The notes: generated by a model from the sequence alone, not told the origin. 64,000 nt of DNA from Thiomargarita sp. (GCA_020721005.1 DYNP01000007.1:1-64000), one strand, 5' to 3'. Shown: positions 40,980 through 50,650, numbered from the stretch's first letter. A program made the numbers and translations.

Positions 40980-41969
40980 ATGAGACCCCAAATATTTTTT
41001 TATGAAACTTTTGTAGAGGAACAGCAAGCCTTACAACATTACCTTGGAGCGGAGATAACAGCGGAATTTGTGGAGGGAACAATTCAAGAAACTCGACACA
41101 TTGAGCCCCCTGCGCCTTTGATTAGCACCCGAACTCAGTCTATTATACCGATCAGTTGGCATTCTCGATTGACTGGAGTGCTAACTAGAAGTACAGGTTA
41201 TGAACATTTACACTCCTTTCTGCACACTGCCGAATTGAGATCGGCTAAAAATATTGCCTGTGGTTATCTGCCCGATTACTGCTCTCGAGCAGTGGCTGAA
41301 CAAACTGGGCTGTTATGGCTGGCATTGTTGAGAAAATTACCTTTGCAATTGAAGCAGTTACCTACTTTTCAGCGCAATCATCTGACTGGTAGAGAATGTT
41401 ATCAAAAGACTTTATTGGTGGTGGGAGTGGGGAACATTGGTTATGCGGTGGCTCAATTGGGAATAGGATTGGGAATGCGAGTTTTGGGAGTGGATATTGA
41501 TCCCAGACATGAGGATGTTGATTATGTACCCTTGGCGATTGGGTTGCGACAAGCTGATGTGGTGGTCAGTGCCATGAATTTGACGTCAGCCAACCGAGGT
41601 TATTTCAATTATCCCACTTTAAAGCAAGCTCCAAAAGGGACTGTGTTTATTAATGTTGCTCGTGGAGAATTATCTCCAATTGCCGATTTATTGCGACTGT
41701 TAAAGGAGCAACATTTGGGAGGGGTGGCCTTGGATGTGTATGAGGATGAGAAGCAGTTGGCAGTGGCATTGCGATATGGTGAGATTGGAAAGGAAGTTGA
41801 TGAATTAAGGGCATTGGGCAGTTTTGAGAATGTATTGTTGACGCCCCATAATGCCTTTAATACTCAAGAGGCTTTGGCAAGAAAGGCAGAGCACAGTGTT
41901 TTGCAGATCAAGCATTTTTTGGAACGTGGTAAATTTCTATGGTCAGTGCCTGGAGCAAATGGGGAATAG
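40980..41969 (+). CDS. D-2-hydroxyacid dehydrogenase family protein
   Basis: A 329-residue NAD-dependent dehydrogenase. The start at 40980 has GAGGA 8 bases upstream. The Rossmann motif is VVGVGNIGYAVAQLG, and catalytic residues lie in NVARGE (Arg), VALDVYEDE (Glu) and LTPHNAF (His). It is related to D-lactate, glycerate and phosphoglycerate dehydrogenases; the substrate is unknown. It is followed 3 bases later by a PfkB kinase, suggesting a shared sugar-acid pathway. Confidence 0.9.
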   Translation: MRPQIFFYETFVEEQQALQHYLGAEITAEFVEGTIQETRHIEPPAPLISTRTQSIIPISWHSRLTGVLTRSTGYEHLHSFLHTAELRSAKNIACGYLPDYCSRAVAEQTGLLWLALLRKLPLQLKQLPTFQRNHLTGRECYQKTLLVVGVGNIGYAVAQLGIGLGMRVLGVDIDPRHEDVDYVPLAIGLRQADVVVSAMNLTSANRGYFNYPTLKQAPKGTVFINVARGELSPIADLLRLLKEQHLGGVALDVYEDEKQLAVALRYGEIGKEVDELRALGSFENVLLTPHNAFNTQEALARKAEHSVLQIKHFLERGKFLWSVPGANGE

Positions 41970-41972
41970 GAG

Positions 41973-42851
41973 ATGGCACGGATATTGGCAGTGGGAATTG
42001 TCACTTTGGATGTGATTCAGGTGGTAGAGCATTATCCAGTGGAGGATAGTGAGACCCGATGTCTGGAGCAACGCTTGAGTCGGGGAGGGAATGCTACCAA
42101 TACTTTGGTGGTGCTCAGTCAGTTGGGACATGTTTGTGCTTGGGCTGGGGTATCGGTATCTCGGCCTGGCTATGAGTTGGTGTGGGCAGATTTACAGCGT
42201 TACCAAATTGAATCGGTGGGAGGGCGAATAGAGACTGAAGGCAGTTTGCCGACTTCACATATTATTCTCAATCGGCAAAATGGCAGTCGTACCATTCTCC
42301 ATTATCGAGATTTACCAGAATTTACCGCAGCAGATTTGCAAAAGATTGGGTTGGATAATTATGATTGGCTGCATTTTGAGGGTCGGGCAGTGCCAGAATT
42401 GCTGAAAATGGTGGGTTGGGCGCGTCAAATTTGTCCTAATTTGCCAATTTCTTTGGAAGTAGAAAAGCCACGCCTGGGAATTGCGCAAGTGTTTCCAGAA
42501 GTAGATATCGTGTTATGTTCCCGGCACTTTGCTCAAAGTCAGGGGTATGAAAAGGGATCGGATTTTTTGCGGGCGATGTGGACTCAAGTGCCTGAAGTGG
42601 ATTGGATTTGTGCTTGGGGAGCAGAAGGTGGGTATGGGATGTCTAAAGAGGGAATGGCTGTAGCCAGCCCGGCTTATTCACCGTTATCCGTGGTGGACAC
42701 GCTGGGGGCTGGGGATACATTCAATGCTGGGATTATTGATGGTTATGTGCGAGGACAATCGTTGGAACAGGCTTTGTCAGGGGCTTGTCAGTTGGCTGGG
42801 CGCAAATGTGGACAATGGGGATTGGCAGGACTTCAGACACATTTTCCTTAA
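41973..42851 (+). CDS. PfkB-family sugar kinase (ketohexokinase-like)
   Basis: A 292-residue ribokinase-fold kinase. The N-terminal signature is LSRGGNATNTLVVLSQLG, and the C-terminal PfkB signature with anion hole and catalytic Asp is VVDTLGAGDTFNAGIID. Similarity in layout to ketohexokinase suggests a ketose or related substrate, by inference only. AGGAG overlaps the end of the dehydrogenase gene, so it is translationally coupled. Confidence 0.9.
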   Translation: MARILAVGIVTLDVIQVVEHYPVEDSETRCLEQRLSRGGNATNTLVVLSQLGHVCAWAGVSVSRPGYELVWADLQRYQIESVGGRIETEGSLPTSHIILNRQNGSRTILHYRDLPEFTAADLQKIGLDNYDWLHFEGRAVPELLKMVGWARQICPNLPISLEVEKPRLGIAQVFPEVDIVLCSRHFAQSQGYEKGSDFLRAMWTQVPEVDWICAWGAEGGYGMSKEGMAVASPAYSPLSVVDTLGAGDTFNAGIIDGYVRGQSLEQALSGACQLAGRKCGQWGLAGLQTHFP

Positions 42852-43284
42852 ATTTCTTTAATCCGGGAAAAATTAATTTGTTTTTCTTATTAATTGATGT
42901 CACGCAATGGTTTCTCTCGTTCTCAGGCTCTGTGTGGGAATACGTACGGTGATGTTTCGCATCACAAAACAGGAAGATTTTTCTATCAGGTATCCATCGA
43001 TTCACATCGCGGAACGGTGTCATATGCATTCCCATGGAGAACGTGGGAACGAGAGAATACTGGAATATCACACTCAGACAGTTTGCATCTAGTGATAGGC
43101 AGTTGATTTTCGTCTTCTCATTATATGATAATTGTCTCTACATTGCGTAACATCAGTGATTAATTCTACTTCATAATTCCCAAATCATTCACCTATCTAT
43201 AGGTAATGATGGTTTTCGCCGATTTTTTTAATACAAATCTTTATTCGGGTAATTATTTGTAATTAAGATAATTTTTTGTATTCT
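42852..43284. other. Intergenic region with a REPIN-like element
   Basis: About 430 bases between convergent genes. The left third holds the element at 42912-43057 (listed separately). The remaining 43058-43284 is AT-rich with no supported gene or clear terminator. Confidence 0.6.
42912..43057. repeat. REPIN-like 146-bp inverted-repeat element
   Basis: The ends are TTCTCTCGTTC and its inverse GAACGAGAGAA (left TTCTCTCGTTCTCA, right TGGGAACGAGAGAA). The pairing continues imperfectly for about 35 bases into both arms (GTGGGAATACGTACG and its counterpart CATATGCATTCCCATGG). It belongs to the same family as 26098-26360. Confidence 0.7.
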
Positions 43285-44196
43285 TCAGTATAATTCCTGC
43301 CGAATGGCTGCAGCAAGTTCCTCAGCTTCCGCTTTGGATTGAAAGCGTACATAGTGTAAACGGGGTCGACGCCTTTCTAAATAGGACATGCCCTGACAAG
43401 GGTTGGTGTGAGCAAGAATGATCAGGCATCCCTTATTAGGTTTAAGGAGACTGGCTTGGTGGATGGCTTGAGTGTCATGCCCATCCACTTCAATAACATG
43501 TCCCCCAAAAGCGCTGAGCTTGGCGCTAATATTGCCTAATGATAGCACTGAGTCAATAGTCCCATCACATTGTTGCCCATTCATATCGATGATGATAACC
43601 AGATTGTTGAGGTTGTAATGACGAATGACTGATAGAGCTTCCCAGGTTTGACCTTCTTGTAATTCCCCATCTGATAGTAATACCCATATTCTCCCTACTT
43701 CCTTCTTGGCTAAGCGAGCCCAAGCGACTCCAGCGGCTTGACTTAAGCATTGTCCTAAGGATCCACTGGTCACTTCCATGCCAGGGGAATGTTCAGCGCC
43801 TATCATTTCAACGCTGCTGCCATCTTGATTGAATAGGTTCAGGCCTTCAACAGCCATGCGTCCGGTTTCGACTAGGGCGGCATAGATGACAAGGGCATAG
43901 TGGGCCGGGCTGATAAAAAATCGGTCCCAAATGGGATTTTGTTGTCCATGATAGCCAGCCCCAGTGAAGCTGTGGGGATTTTGGGGGCTTGGGGGGCCTG
44001 CAAAGGATTTGGGAATTGGAGAGGCGATGCTGGGTCCTAGGTTGAGACTGTGTACATAGAGGGTGGCTAAGAAGTCGGCTGAGGAGCAGGCTTGACTTAG
44101 GTAGCCACCTTGGTGTTGTAGGGTGTGTTCAAAAACACGACGTCGAATGCCCAGAGCGGTTTTTTTGACGGTTTCTTGCCAGGTGGAGGGGGACAT
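43285..44196 (-). CDS. Transketolase N-terminal subunit
   Basis: A 303-residue protein covering only the thiamine-diphosphate-binding half of transketolase. Seen: YLSQACSSADFLATLYVHSL, SPAHYALVIYAALVETG, GMEVTSGSLGQCLSQAAGVA, and the TPP/Mg motif LLSDGELQEGQTWEA with IIIDMNGQQCDG. Split transketolases need a separate C-terminal subunit, which is not adjacent; downstream is a repeat region and a convergent kinase gene. The usual KGH in the pocket is PAH. No ribosome site is evident before the ATG. Confidence 0.92.
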   Translation of the reverse strand: MSPSTWQETVKKTALGIRRRVFEHTLQHQGGYLSQACSSADFLATLYVHSLNLGPSIASPIPKSFAGPPSPQNPHSFTGAGYHGQQNPIWDRFFISPAHYALVIYAALVETGRMAVEGLNLFNQDGSSVEMIGAEHSPGMEVTSGSLGQCLSQAAGVAWARLAKKEVGRIWVLLSDGELQEGQTWEALSVIRHYNLNNLVIIIDMNGQQCDGTIDSVLSLGNISAKLSAFGGHVIEVDGHDTQAIHQASLLKPNKGCLIILAHTNPCQGMSYLERRRPRLHYVRFQSKAEAEELAAAIRQELY

Positions 44197-44370
44197 GGAG
44201 TGTTCTCATGGAGGGTCAGGGAATGGTAGGTACCTGTGCAGAACGAATTCAGTATTTAGTCAGATCTGCCCTGTTTTTAAGGTTGGGCAGGTTTTATATA
44301 TTGTTTTAAAAATCATAGCTTAGGTGCTTAAATGGTTGGGTTGAGGGCAAGAGTTTCATCCTCATTCTAG

Positions 44371-44391
44371 CCCTCTCCTAAGTGGAGAGGG
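44371..44391. repeat. CCCTCTCC/GGAGAGGG hairpin
   Basis: An 8-bp stem with a 5-base loop in the 279-base gap between hisF and the transketolase gene. It is a member of the short pyrimidine-purine palindrome group and may act as a terminator for hisF. Confidence 0.55.
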
Positions 44392-44475
44392 AATTGTCGG
44401 GATTTCTTCTAAGGTGAGAGGAAAGGGAATAATGGGCCTTTTTTTCCAAAGCGAGGGATTGGGGGGAATGGTGGG

Positions 44476-45243
44476 TTACAGTCTCACTTCAATTCCTTGG
44501 GCTGCCATAGCGGCTTTGGCTTGTTGAATGGTGTATTCTCCAAAGTGGAAAATGCTGGCTGCTAATACTGCATCGGCTTTACCAAGGAGAATGCCATCGA
44601 CGAGGTGTTGCAAATTCCCGACTCCTCCTGAGGCAATTACAGGGACATTGACTGCTTCGCTGAGAGTGCGGGTGAGGGTGAGGTCAAAGCCATTGCGGGT
44701 GCCATCTCGATCCATGCTGGTTAGTAGGAGTTCTCCAGCGCCTCGTTTGACCATGTTGTGGGCCCATTCTAGAGCATCCAGTCCGGTGCGTTTGCGACCC
44801 CCGTGGGTGAAGACTTCCCAGCGAGGGGGGTCAATTTGGGTTTGTTTGGCGTCGATGGCAACGACTATGCATTGGGAGCCGAAATGTTCGCTGGCTTGGT
44901 TGACAAAGTCTGGATTGAAAACAGCGGCTGTGTTAATGGAGACTTTGTCAGCGCCGGCATTGAGGAGACGACGAATATCAGTCATTTGTCGAATGCCTCC
45001 GCCTACAGTGAGGGGAATGAAGACTTGACTGGCGACTTCTTCAACAACGTGAATGAGGGTATCTCGGGCATCTGAGCTGGCAGTGATGTCCAAGAAGGCA
45101 AGTTCATCTGCGCCTTGTTCATCGTAGCGTTGCGCAATTTCTACGGGATCGCCAGCGTCTCGAATGTTGATGAAGTTGATGCCTTTGACTACTCTGCCTG
45201 CATCGACGTCGAGGCAGGGGATAATGCGTTTTGCTAGGCCCAT
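44476..45243 (-). CDS. hisF: Imidazole glycerol phosphate synthase cyclase subunit HisF
   Basis: A 255-residue (beta/alpha)8 barrel that closes the imidazole ring in histidine synthesis. Catalytic Asp residues are in [15 protein letters not shown] (Asp11 type) and [15 protein letters not shown] (Asp130 type). The length matches the family (258). It lies 59 bases after hisA on the same strand. The partner glutaminase HisH is not in the window. Confidence 0.98.
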   Translation of the reverse strand: MGLAKRIIPCLDVDAGRVVKGINFINIRDAGDPVEIAQRYDEQGADELAFLDITASSDARDTLIHVVEEVASQVFIPLTVGGGIRQMTDIRRLLNAGADKVSINTAAVFNPDFVNQASEHFGSQCIVVAIDAKQTQIDPPRWEVFTHGGRKRTGLDALEWAHNMVKRGAGELLLTSMDRDGTRNGFDLTLTRTLSEAVNVPVIASGGVGNLQHLVDGILLGKADAVLAASIFHFGEYTIQQAKAAMAAQGIEVRL

Positions 45244-45302
45244 GATGTTTATAGTGAGGGGAAAGTGGTGCTGGGAAAAAGGGGTGTTGGGGGAGGGGGG
45301 AA

Positions 45303-46049
45303 TCAGTAGGGTGAGGGAACTAGGTGATCGGCCAGGGCTTGTGCTGCCTTGAGGTCAAGAGTACCTTCATAGATGGCGCGACCGGTAATGGCGCCACTGA
45401 TTCCTTCATGGGCAACTTTGCAGAGGGCAGTGATGTCGTCCAGAGTGGTGATACCACCGGCGGCAATGACTGGAATGGTGATGGCGCGGGCCAGTTCAAC
45501 GGTGGCTTCTACGTTAAGTCCCTGCATCATGCCGTCCCGACTGATGTCAGTGTAGATGATTGCCTCCACTCCATTTTGTTCAAATTGTTTGGCTAAATCA
45601 GTGACTTGGTGATGGGAAAGTTTGGACCAGCCATCAGTGGCAACTTTGCCTTGTTGGGCGTCTAGGCCAACGAGGATGTGTCCGGGGAATTCTAAACAGG
45701 CATCGGCTACAAAGTGAGGGGTTTTTACGGCTTTGGTGCCGATGATGACATAATCAACTCCCGATTCTAGGTAGATTTGTATGGTATCTTCGTCCCGGAT
45801 ACCACCGCCTACTTGAATAGGTAGGTTTGGAAAAGTTTGGGCAATGGTTTTGATAACTTCTGCATTGACAGGTTTTCCTGCGAAGGCGCCATTGAGATCG
45901 ATGATGTGGAGACGGCGAGCACCTGCGTCAACCCAGCGTTGGGCGGTGGCGATCGGATCGTCTGAGAATAGGGTGTCTTCCTGCATGCGACCTTGCCTAA
46001 GGCGTACGCAATGTCCATCTTTTAGGTCGATGGCTGGGATGATCAGCAT
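45303..46049 (-). CDS. hisA: Phosphoribosylformimino-5-aminoimidazole carboxamide ribotide isomerase HisA
   Basis: A 248-residue barrel enzyme. The start at 46049 ([12 protein letters not shown]) has GAGGA 8 bases upstream; the frame runs 21 codons further without support. The catalytic Asp pair is in [14 protein letters not shown] and [14 protein letters not shown], with phosphate sites in QVGGGIRD and AAGGI. It performs the step before HisF/HisH. Confidence 0.98.
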   Translation of the reverse strand: MLIIPAIDLKDGHCVRLRQGRMQEDTLFSDDPIATAQRWVDAGARRLHIIDLNGAFAGKPVNAEVIKTIAQTFPNLPIQVGGGIRDEDTIQIYLESGVDYVIIGTKAVKTPHFVADACLEFPGHILVGLDAQQGKVATDGWSKLSHHQVTDLAKQFEQNGVEAIIYTDISRDGMMQGLNVEATVELARAITIPVIAAGGITTLDDITALCKVAHEGISGAITGRAIYEGTLDLKAAQALADHLVPSPY

Positions 46050-46139
46050 GATTGATGTCCTCAGTTCAGTTAGTAGGGGTAGGCTAATTCCCCTGTGTTT
46101 CTTCCTTGTCAAGGGAAATATTGTTGAGTTAACGGTCCT

Positions 46140-46238
46140 CCTCTCCTTGATAAGGAGAGGTGATTTTTCCTTTTTTAAGGGAAGTAGAGGTGCGATTAGT
46201 CGCTTAAACGGGGGTAGAGACGCGATTAATCACGTCTA
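46140..46238. repeat. Palindrome and tandem GTAGAG-type repeats before hisA
   Basis: CCTCTCCTT-GAT-AAGGAGAGG (46140-46160) is a perfect 9-bp hairpin. It is followed by two imperfect 20-base copies, GTAGAGGTGCGATTAGTCGC (46184) and GTAGAGACGCGATTAATCAC (46214), each containing a GCGATTA-centred dyad. The end of the second copy supplies the stop codon of rppH. Confidence 0.65.
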
Positions 46239-46796
46239 AGCATAGTAGATTTTGGCAGTTTTGGGAGAAATTCTCTTTTTGGGAGTGGAATTGGCAACAC
46301 CACTTTTTTCCTGCTGAGTGGCAAATTGGGTGGCTAGGGGATATAACTCCTTTAAGGCAGTTTCATAAACTTTATGTTTGAAGTAAACGACTTCAGATAA
46401 AGGATGCCAGTAGTCTACCCATGACCATTGGTCAAATTCTGGGGTGGTATTGTTGTGGAGTTGGATATCAGTTTCTTGACCCGTGAATCCAAGCAGATAC
46501 CAGACTTGTTTTTGTCCAATGCAGAGGGGTCTTTGATGGTAGCGTATTAAATGAGAGGGAAGTCGATAATACAACCAACCTTTAGTAGTACCCAAGACGT
46601 GAACGTGTCTGCCAGTGAGGCCCAGTTCTTCATGAAGTTCACGCAGTAGAGCTTGTTGAGGGGTTTCATACACTTTTATACCCCCCTGTGGGAACTGCCA
46701 TGCCGATTGTCCGATACGTTTCGCCCAGAGGACTTGTTTGGCTCGATTGGTTAGGATAATCCCTACATTCAGCCTATATCCGTCATTATCAATCAT
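46236..46796 (-). CDS. rppH: RNA pyrophosphohydrolase RppH
   Basis: A 186-residue NUDIX hydrolase that removes pyrophosphate from mRNA 5' ends to start decay. [17 protein letters not shown] is diagnostic for RppH/NudH. The NUDIX box runs from [11 protein letters not shown] to [11 protein letters not shown] basic tail (about 150-186) resembles other gammaproteobacterial RppH. It is upstream of hisA on the same strand, but about 187 bases of repeats lie between. Confidence 0.96.
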   Translation of the reverse strand: MIDNDGYRLNVGIILTNRAKQVLWAKRIGQSAWQFPQGGIKVYETPQQALLRELHEELGLTGRHVHVLGTTKGWLYYRLPSHLIRYHQRPLCIGQKQVWYLLGFTGQETDIQLHNNTTPEFDQWSWVDYWHPLSEVVYFKHKVYETALKELYPLATQFATQQEKSGVANSTPKKRISPKTAKIYYA

Positions 46797-46912
46797 GTGT
46801 ATGTACTCTAAGGTCGATTTTTAAATGGGTTATTAATTAATTTTAGAGGATTTAAGTGGCTGTGACAAGTTAAATAGGGCAGCGGATGGGTCAAAATAGC
46901 ATGTTTAGGTTC

Positions 46913-46941
46913 TTTACGAGACTTGCAAAATACTCTATGAT
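46913..46941 (+). promoter_or_regulatory. Candidate promoter of rpmG
   Basis: TTTACG (46913-46918), 17-base spacer, TATGAT (46936-46941). The predicted leader is about 55 bases. A second possibility (TTGTCT...TACTAT) lies just before the ribosome site. Confidence 0.4.
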
Positions 46942-47001
46942 GACCTACCATCAACAGTTGTCTTGAATTGTTCAACCAATACTATTTGAGGAATTACCTA
47001 A

Positions 47002-47157
47002 ATGCGCGATAAAATTAAGTTAGTGTCTTCTGCAGGTACGGGTCATTTTTACACCACCGATAAGAATAAACGCACTTCAACTGAGAAATTGGAGATGAAA
47101 AAATATGATCCAGTGGTCCGTAAGCATGTGGTTTACAAAGAGGCTAAAATAAAGTAG
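47002..47157 (+). CDS. rpmG: 50S ribosomal protein L33
   Basis: A 51-residue L33 of the cysteine-free type: [20 protein letters not shown], then [25 protein letters not shown] lies about 10 bases before the ATG. rpmB (L28), which usually precedes rpmG, is not found in the 200 bases upstream. Confidence 0.96.
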   Translation: MRDKIKLVSSAGTGHFYTTDKNKRTSTEKLEMKKYDPVVRKHVVYKEAKIK

Positions 47158-47218
47158 TTTAGTCATCAAGTTTGGGGTGGCTAAAGGGTTACCTCAATGC
47201 TGTTTAAGCGGGCATTAG

Positions 47219-47234
47219 CCTCCTGATAAGGAGG
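47219..47234. repeat. CCTCCT-GATA-AGGAGG hairpin
   Basis: A 6-bp stem with GATA loop between rpmG and pgk, belonging to the group of short Shine-Dalgarno-like palindromes. It could act as a weak terminator of rpmG; no T-run follows. Confidence 0.4.
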
Positions 47235-47361
47235 AAACTTATGACACTTAGACAGCATCAATCCGGCAAATTTTCCTTAAAGGGATGAGCAAACGAGTAT
47301 TTTTCAACCCTTTTCATCAAAAAAAAGCAAAATCCTTACCAAATGAACTCAAGGAGACAGT

Positions 47362-48540
47362 ATGGCAATTATCAAAATGACTGATTTACAGTTGAAGGGT
47401 AAGCGGGTATTGATTCGGGAAGATTTAAATGTCCCAATCAAGGACGGTAAAATCACCAGTGATATACGTGTTCAAGCCTCTTTACCCACCATTCGTCACG
47501 CGATGGAGGCAGGCGCTAAAACCATGTTGATGTCTCACTTGGGACGTCCCAAAGAGGGAGTTTATGATCCGGAAGCTTCTATGGCTCCAGTGGCGGAGCA
47601 TCTGCAAAAGTTACTGGGGAAACCTGTAAAACTCGTCAGGAACTGGCTAGATGGCGTGGACATGCAAGAAGGCGAAGTCGTCCTGTGTGAAAATGTTCGC
47701 TTCAATGCCGGTGAAGGTAAAAATAATGATGACTTGGCGAAGAAAATGGCCGCCATCTGTGACATTTACGTGATGGATGCCTTTGGCACCGCCCACCGCG
47801 CTCAAGCATCCACTCATGGGGTTGCAAAATATGCTCCCATTGCCTGTGCAGGACCTCTATTGGCAGCAGAATTAGAAGCCTTAGGCAAAGCCTTACACAA
47901 TCCCGCCCGCCCAATGGTCGCTATTGTCGGCGGCTCTAAAGTATCAACTAAATTGACGGTATTGGAATCCTTATCCAAAATTGTCGACCAATTGATTGTG
48001 GGGGGAGGGATTGCCAACACTTTTATTGCTGCAGAGGGACATCAGATTGGTAAATCTTTGTATGAGGAGGATTTGGTCGAGACCTCGAAAAAACTCATTG
48101 CCGACGCCAAAAACCGTAATAGAAGCATTCCTATACCAGTCGATGTCGTAGTTGGTAAGGAATTTAAGGACACAAGTCCTGCTGTTTTGAAAAAAGTCAA
48201 TCAAGTTTCTGCAGATGATATGATCTTTGACATTGGTCCGGAAACTGCTAAAGAATATGCTGAAATTCTCAAAAAAGCCGGCACCATTGTTTGGAATGGT
48301 CCAGTCGGCGTTTTTGAATTTGACCAATTCGGCGCAGGTACCAAAGCCTTGTCCGAAGCCATCGCAGACAGTTCTGCTTTCTCTATCGCAGGGGGTGGTG
48401 ATACCTTAGCCGCGGTTGATAAATATGGAGTGGAAAAGAAAATTTCCTACATTTCAACCGGAGGTGGTGCTTTTCTGGAGTTTTTAGAAGGCAAAATATT
48501 ACCCGCAGTGGCTATTTTGGAAAAACGCGCTGAAGAGTAA
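47362..48540 (+). CDS. pgk: Phosphoglycerate kinase
   Basis: A 392-residue glycolytic/Calvin-cycle enzyme. Substrate-binding N-terminal motifs are [11 protein letters not shown] and [10 protein letters not shown]. The hinge and nucleotide-binding C-terminal domain has [26 protein letters not shown] and [21 protein letters not shown] precedes the ATG. First gene of the pgk, pyk, fba set, though each is separated by 150-530 bases of repeats. Confidence 0.98.
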   Translation: MAIIKMTDLQLKGKRVLIREDLNVPIKDGKITSDIRVQASLPTIRHAMEAGAKTMLMSHLGRPKEGVYDPEASMAPVAEHLQKLLGKPVKLVRNWLDGVDMQEGEVVLCENVRFNAGEGKNNDDLAKKMAAICDIYVMDAFGTAHRAQASTHGVAKYAPIACAGPLLAAELEALGKALHNPARPMVAIVGGSKVSTKLTVLESLSKIVDQLIVGGGIANTFIAAEGHQIGKSLYEEDLVETSKKLIADAKNRNRSIPIPVDVVVGKEFKDTSPAVLKKVNQVSADDMIFDIGPETAKEYAEILKKAGTIVWNGPVGVFEFDQFGAGTKALSEAIADSSAFSIAGGGDTLAAVDKYGVEKKISYISTGGGAFLEFLEGKILPAVAILEKRAEE

Positions 48541-48629
48541 TTAACTCTCTTGACAAGTTTACCCAACCTGTCAGTTGTAGCGACAGCTTCGTTCCCCAAC
48601 CTTGGCTGCTCGAAACCCTGCGGTTATTA

Positions 48630-48905
48630 GGGCCTGTCATCAAATAACTAAAATGAATGAGAAAACAAAGAAGCAGAAAAAATAGTGTGCACGCTTGTCG
48701 TATTTAGTGACAAACGTAGGGTGTGTTAGGCGCGTTTTTTGCGCTGTAACGCACCTTTATTGGGATTTCTTGTTACTTTTCCCTCAGAGTATTTTTTGGA
48801 ATACGGGAAAAATAGTGCATCACGTTATCACTGACGCATCCTACTCCCTTTACTTTTTTACTGTTTCCATAACTTCTCTTTTTCACCCTTTTTGATGACA
48901 CGCCC
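48630..48905. mobile_element. Second MITE-like element with TIR GGGC(C/G)TGTCATCAAA
   Basis: A 276-base element. Left end GGGCCTGTCATCAAA and right end, inverted, GGGCGTGTCATCAAA (14 of 15). Inside are two hairpins: GGTGTGTTAGGCGC with GCGCTGTAACGCACC (48720-48755), and GTGCATCACGTTATC with a counterpart around 48815-48841. No transposase gene. It occupies most of the 527-base gap between pgk and pyk (48541-49067), which has no other gene. Confidence 0.7.
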
Positions 48906-48953
48906 CGGTAAGTCTAGTTTATAGATGGATTAACAAATAATACTCTAAAAGGA

Positions 48954-49010
48954 TGGGCTTCCCGTTGATCAACCTATCCTACATGTGTCTATTAACCCAC
49001 CCATGAAATA
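48954..49010. repeat. Diverged 57-base repeat (partner at 62435-62492)
   Basis: The segment ending in TATT-AACCCACCCATGAAA lines up by eye along about 57 bases with 62435-62492 (TATTTAACCCACCCATAAAA), roughly three quarters identical. Both lie upstream of genes in intergenic DNA. Origin unknown. Confidence 0.5.
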
Positions 49011-49067
49011 GATCCACTTATAGATTCTTTAAATATGCAGTTAGTTTAAAAACTGCCCAATTATCCC

Positions 49068-50540
49068 ATGCTCAGACGCACTAAAATTATTGCCACCTTA
49101 GGTCCAGCCACGGACGATCCTAAAACTCTCGATAAAGTTATCAAAGCGGGGGTCGATGTCGTACGCCTGAATTTTTCTCATCAAACCGCTGAAATTCATC
49201 AACAACGACTGAATGCAATTAAACGCACTTGCATCAATATCTACGGTCGCCCGGTCGGAGTGATTGCCGATTTACAGGGTCCCAAAATTCGCATTGAACG
49301 CTTTACCGAGGGTAAAATCATCCTTAAAAAAGCCGACATTTTCACTTTGGATGCCGCTTGGCCCAGTGAAGGAGGCAATCAAGACTGCGTTGGTCTCACG
49401 TATAAACAATTGCCCAAGGATGTTAAAAAAAGCGATGTTCTCTTATTGGATGATGGGCGCATTGAACTCAAGGTGACTCATGTTCAAGGTACCCAAATCA
49501 AATGCAAGGTGATCGTCGGGGGAGCACTTTCCAATGGCAAAGGCATCAATCGCCAAGGAGGAGGACTGTCGGCTGCCGCCTTGACTCACAAAGATCGCTC
49601 AGATATTGCCGTGGCAGCCGCCATGCAAGTTGACTATATCGCGGTCTCTTTTCCCCGTAATGCTGATGACATTCATGAAGCTCGGGAATTGCTGTATGCC
49701 GCTGGTGGAAAGGGCGGAGTTATCGCCAAGATTGAACGGGCAGAAGCCTTAACCCATCATGAAGAAATCATTCGGGCTGCAGACGCCATTATGGTCGCTC
49801 GGGGGGACCTTGGCGTTGAAATTGGGGATGCTAACTTGCCTCCTGTGCAAAAAATGCTGATTAAAAAAGCCAGAGACCTCAACAAACTCGTCATCACGGC
49901 CACCCAAATGATGGAATCCATGATTGAAAGTCCGATTCCCACCAGAGCCGAAGTATCCGACGTAGCCAATGCAGTTTTTGACGGCACTGATGCCGTCATG
50001 TTGTCAGCAGAAACTGCCATGGGCAAATATCCAGAAGAAGCCGTAGCAGCCATGTCTCGAGTGTGTCGAGAAGCGGAAAAACAACCCATTGTTCGAGTCT
50101 CTTCTCACCGTTTAGACAGCCAGTTTGGACGCATTGATGAAGCCGTTGCCATGGCCACCATGTACACTGCCAATCACCTGCTCAACATCAAAGCCATTGC
50201 TGCCCTCACTGAATCCGGTTCCACTCCCCTATGGATGTCTCGTATTCACTCTGGCATTCCCATTTTTGCCTTTTCTCGCCAAGTAGGCACTTGTCGGCGC
50301 GTTACCCTGTATCGAGGCGTCTATCCCATTCACATGGAATCCATTTCCGAAGTGGACACTGTACAAGTCAATCAAATTGTCATCGATGAACTACTACAAA
50401 GGGGAGCAGTCAGTAAGGGAGACTTGGTTATCATCACCAAAGGAGACCTCAAAGGTATTTCCGGTGGCACTAATTTGATGAAAATAGTATGTGTTGGCGA
50501 AACCAACTTTGAACTGCCCATTCCACCGACTGTTTTATAA
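49068..50540 (+). CDS. pyk: Pyruvate kinase
   Basis: A 490-residue enzyme converting phosphoenolpyruvate and ADP to pyruvate and ATP. It starts LRRTKIIATLGPATDD; RLNFSHQ and the substrate/metal segments AKIERAEAL, MVARGDLGVEIG and TATQMMESMIESPIPTRAEV are intact. The length and sequence fit the PykA branch common in gammaproteobacteria. No clear ribosome site lies before the ATG. Confidence 0.97.
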   Translation: MLRRTKIIATLGPATDDPKTLDKVIKAGVDVVRLNFSHQTAEIHQQRLNAIKRTCINIYGRPVGVIADLQGPKIRIERFTEGKIILKKADIFTLDAAWPSEGGNQDCVGLTYKQLPKDVKKSDVLLLDDGRIELKVTHVQGTQIKCKVIVGGALSNGKGINRQGGGLSAAALTHKDRSDIAVAAAMQVDYIAVSFPRNADDIHEARELLYAAGGKGGVIAKIERAEALTHHEEIIRAADAIMVARGDLGVEIGDANLPPVQKMLIKKARDLNKLVITATQMMESMIESPIPTRAEVSDVANAVFDGTDAVMLSAETAMGKYPEEAVAAMSRVCREAEKQPIVRVSSHRLDSQFGRIDEAVAMATMYTANHLLNIKAIAALTESGSTPLWMSRIHSGIPIFAFSRQVGTCRRVTLYRGVYPIHMESISEVDTVQVNQIVIDELLQRGAVSKGDLVIITKGDLKGISGGTNLMKIVCVGETNFELPIPPTVL

Positions 50541-50599
50541 ATTCCCCCCTGTCTCAAGTTCAGAGTTCAGAACGATTCAGGGAACTGCGACTGCCCATT

Positions 50600-50650
50600 C
50601 TCGTTCCCATTATTCAATATGGGAATGTAGACCGGGACGCCTTGGCGTCC
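50600..50650. repeat. REP-like doublet (CGTTCCCAT... and GGACGC/GCGTCC)
   Basis: CGTTCCCAT pairs with ATATGGGAATG, followed by a second perfect hairpin GGACGC-CTTG-GCGTCC. It is the same CTCGTTCCCA repeat family as 26098-26360. It lies in the pyk-fba intergenic region. Confidence 0.7.

Noticed and set aside
42894-43106. 70-residue open frame after the PfkB kinase
   Set aside because: It lies within the REPIN-like element and has no ribosome site.
48695-48895. 66-residue open frame between pgk and pyk
   Set aside because: It is contained in the MITE-like element 48630-48905, whose hairpins explain the sequence.
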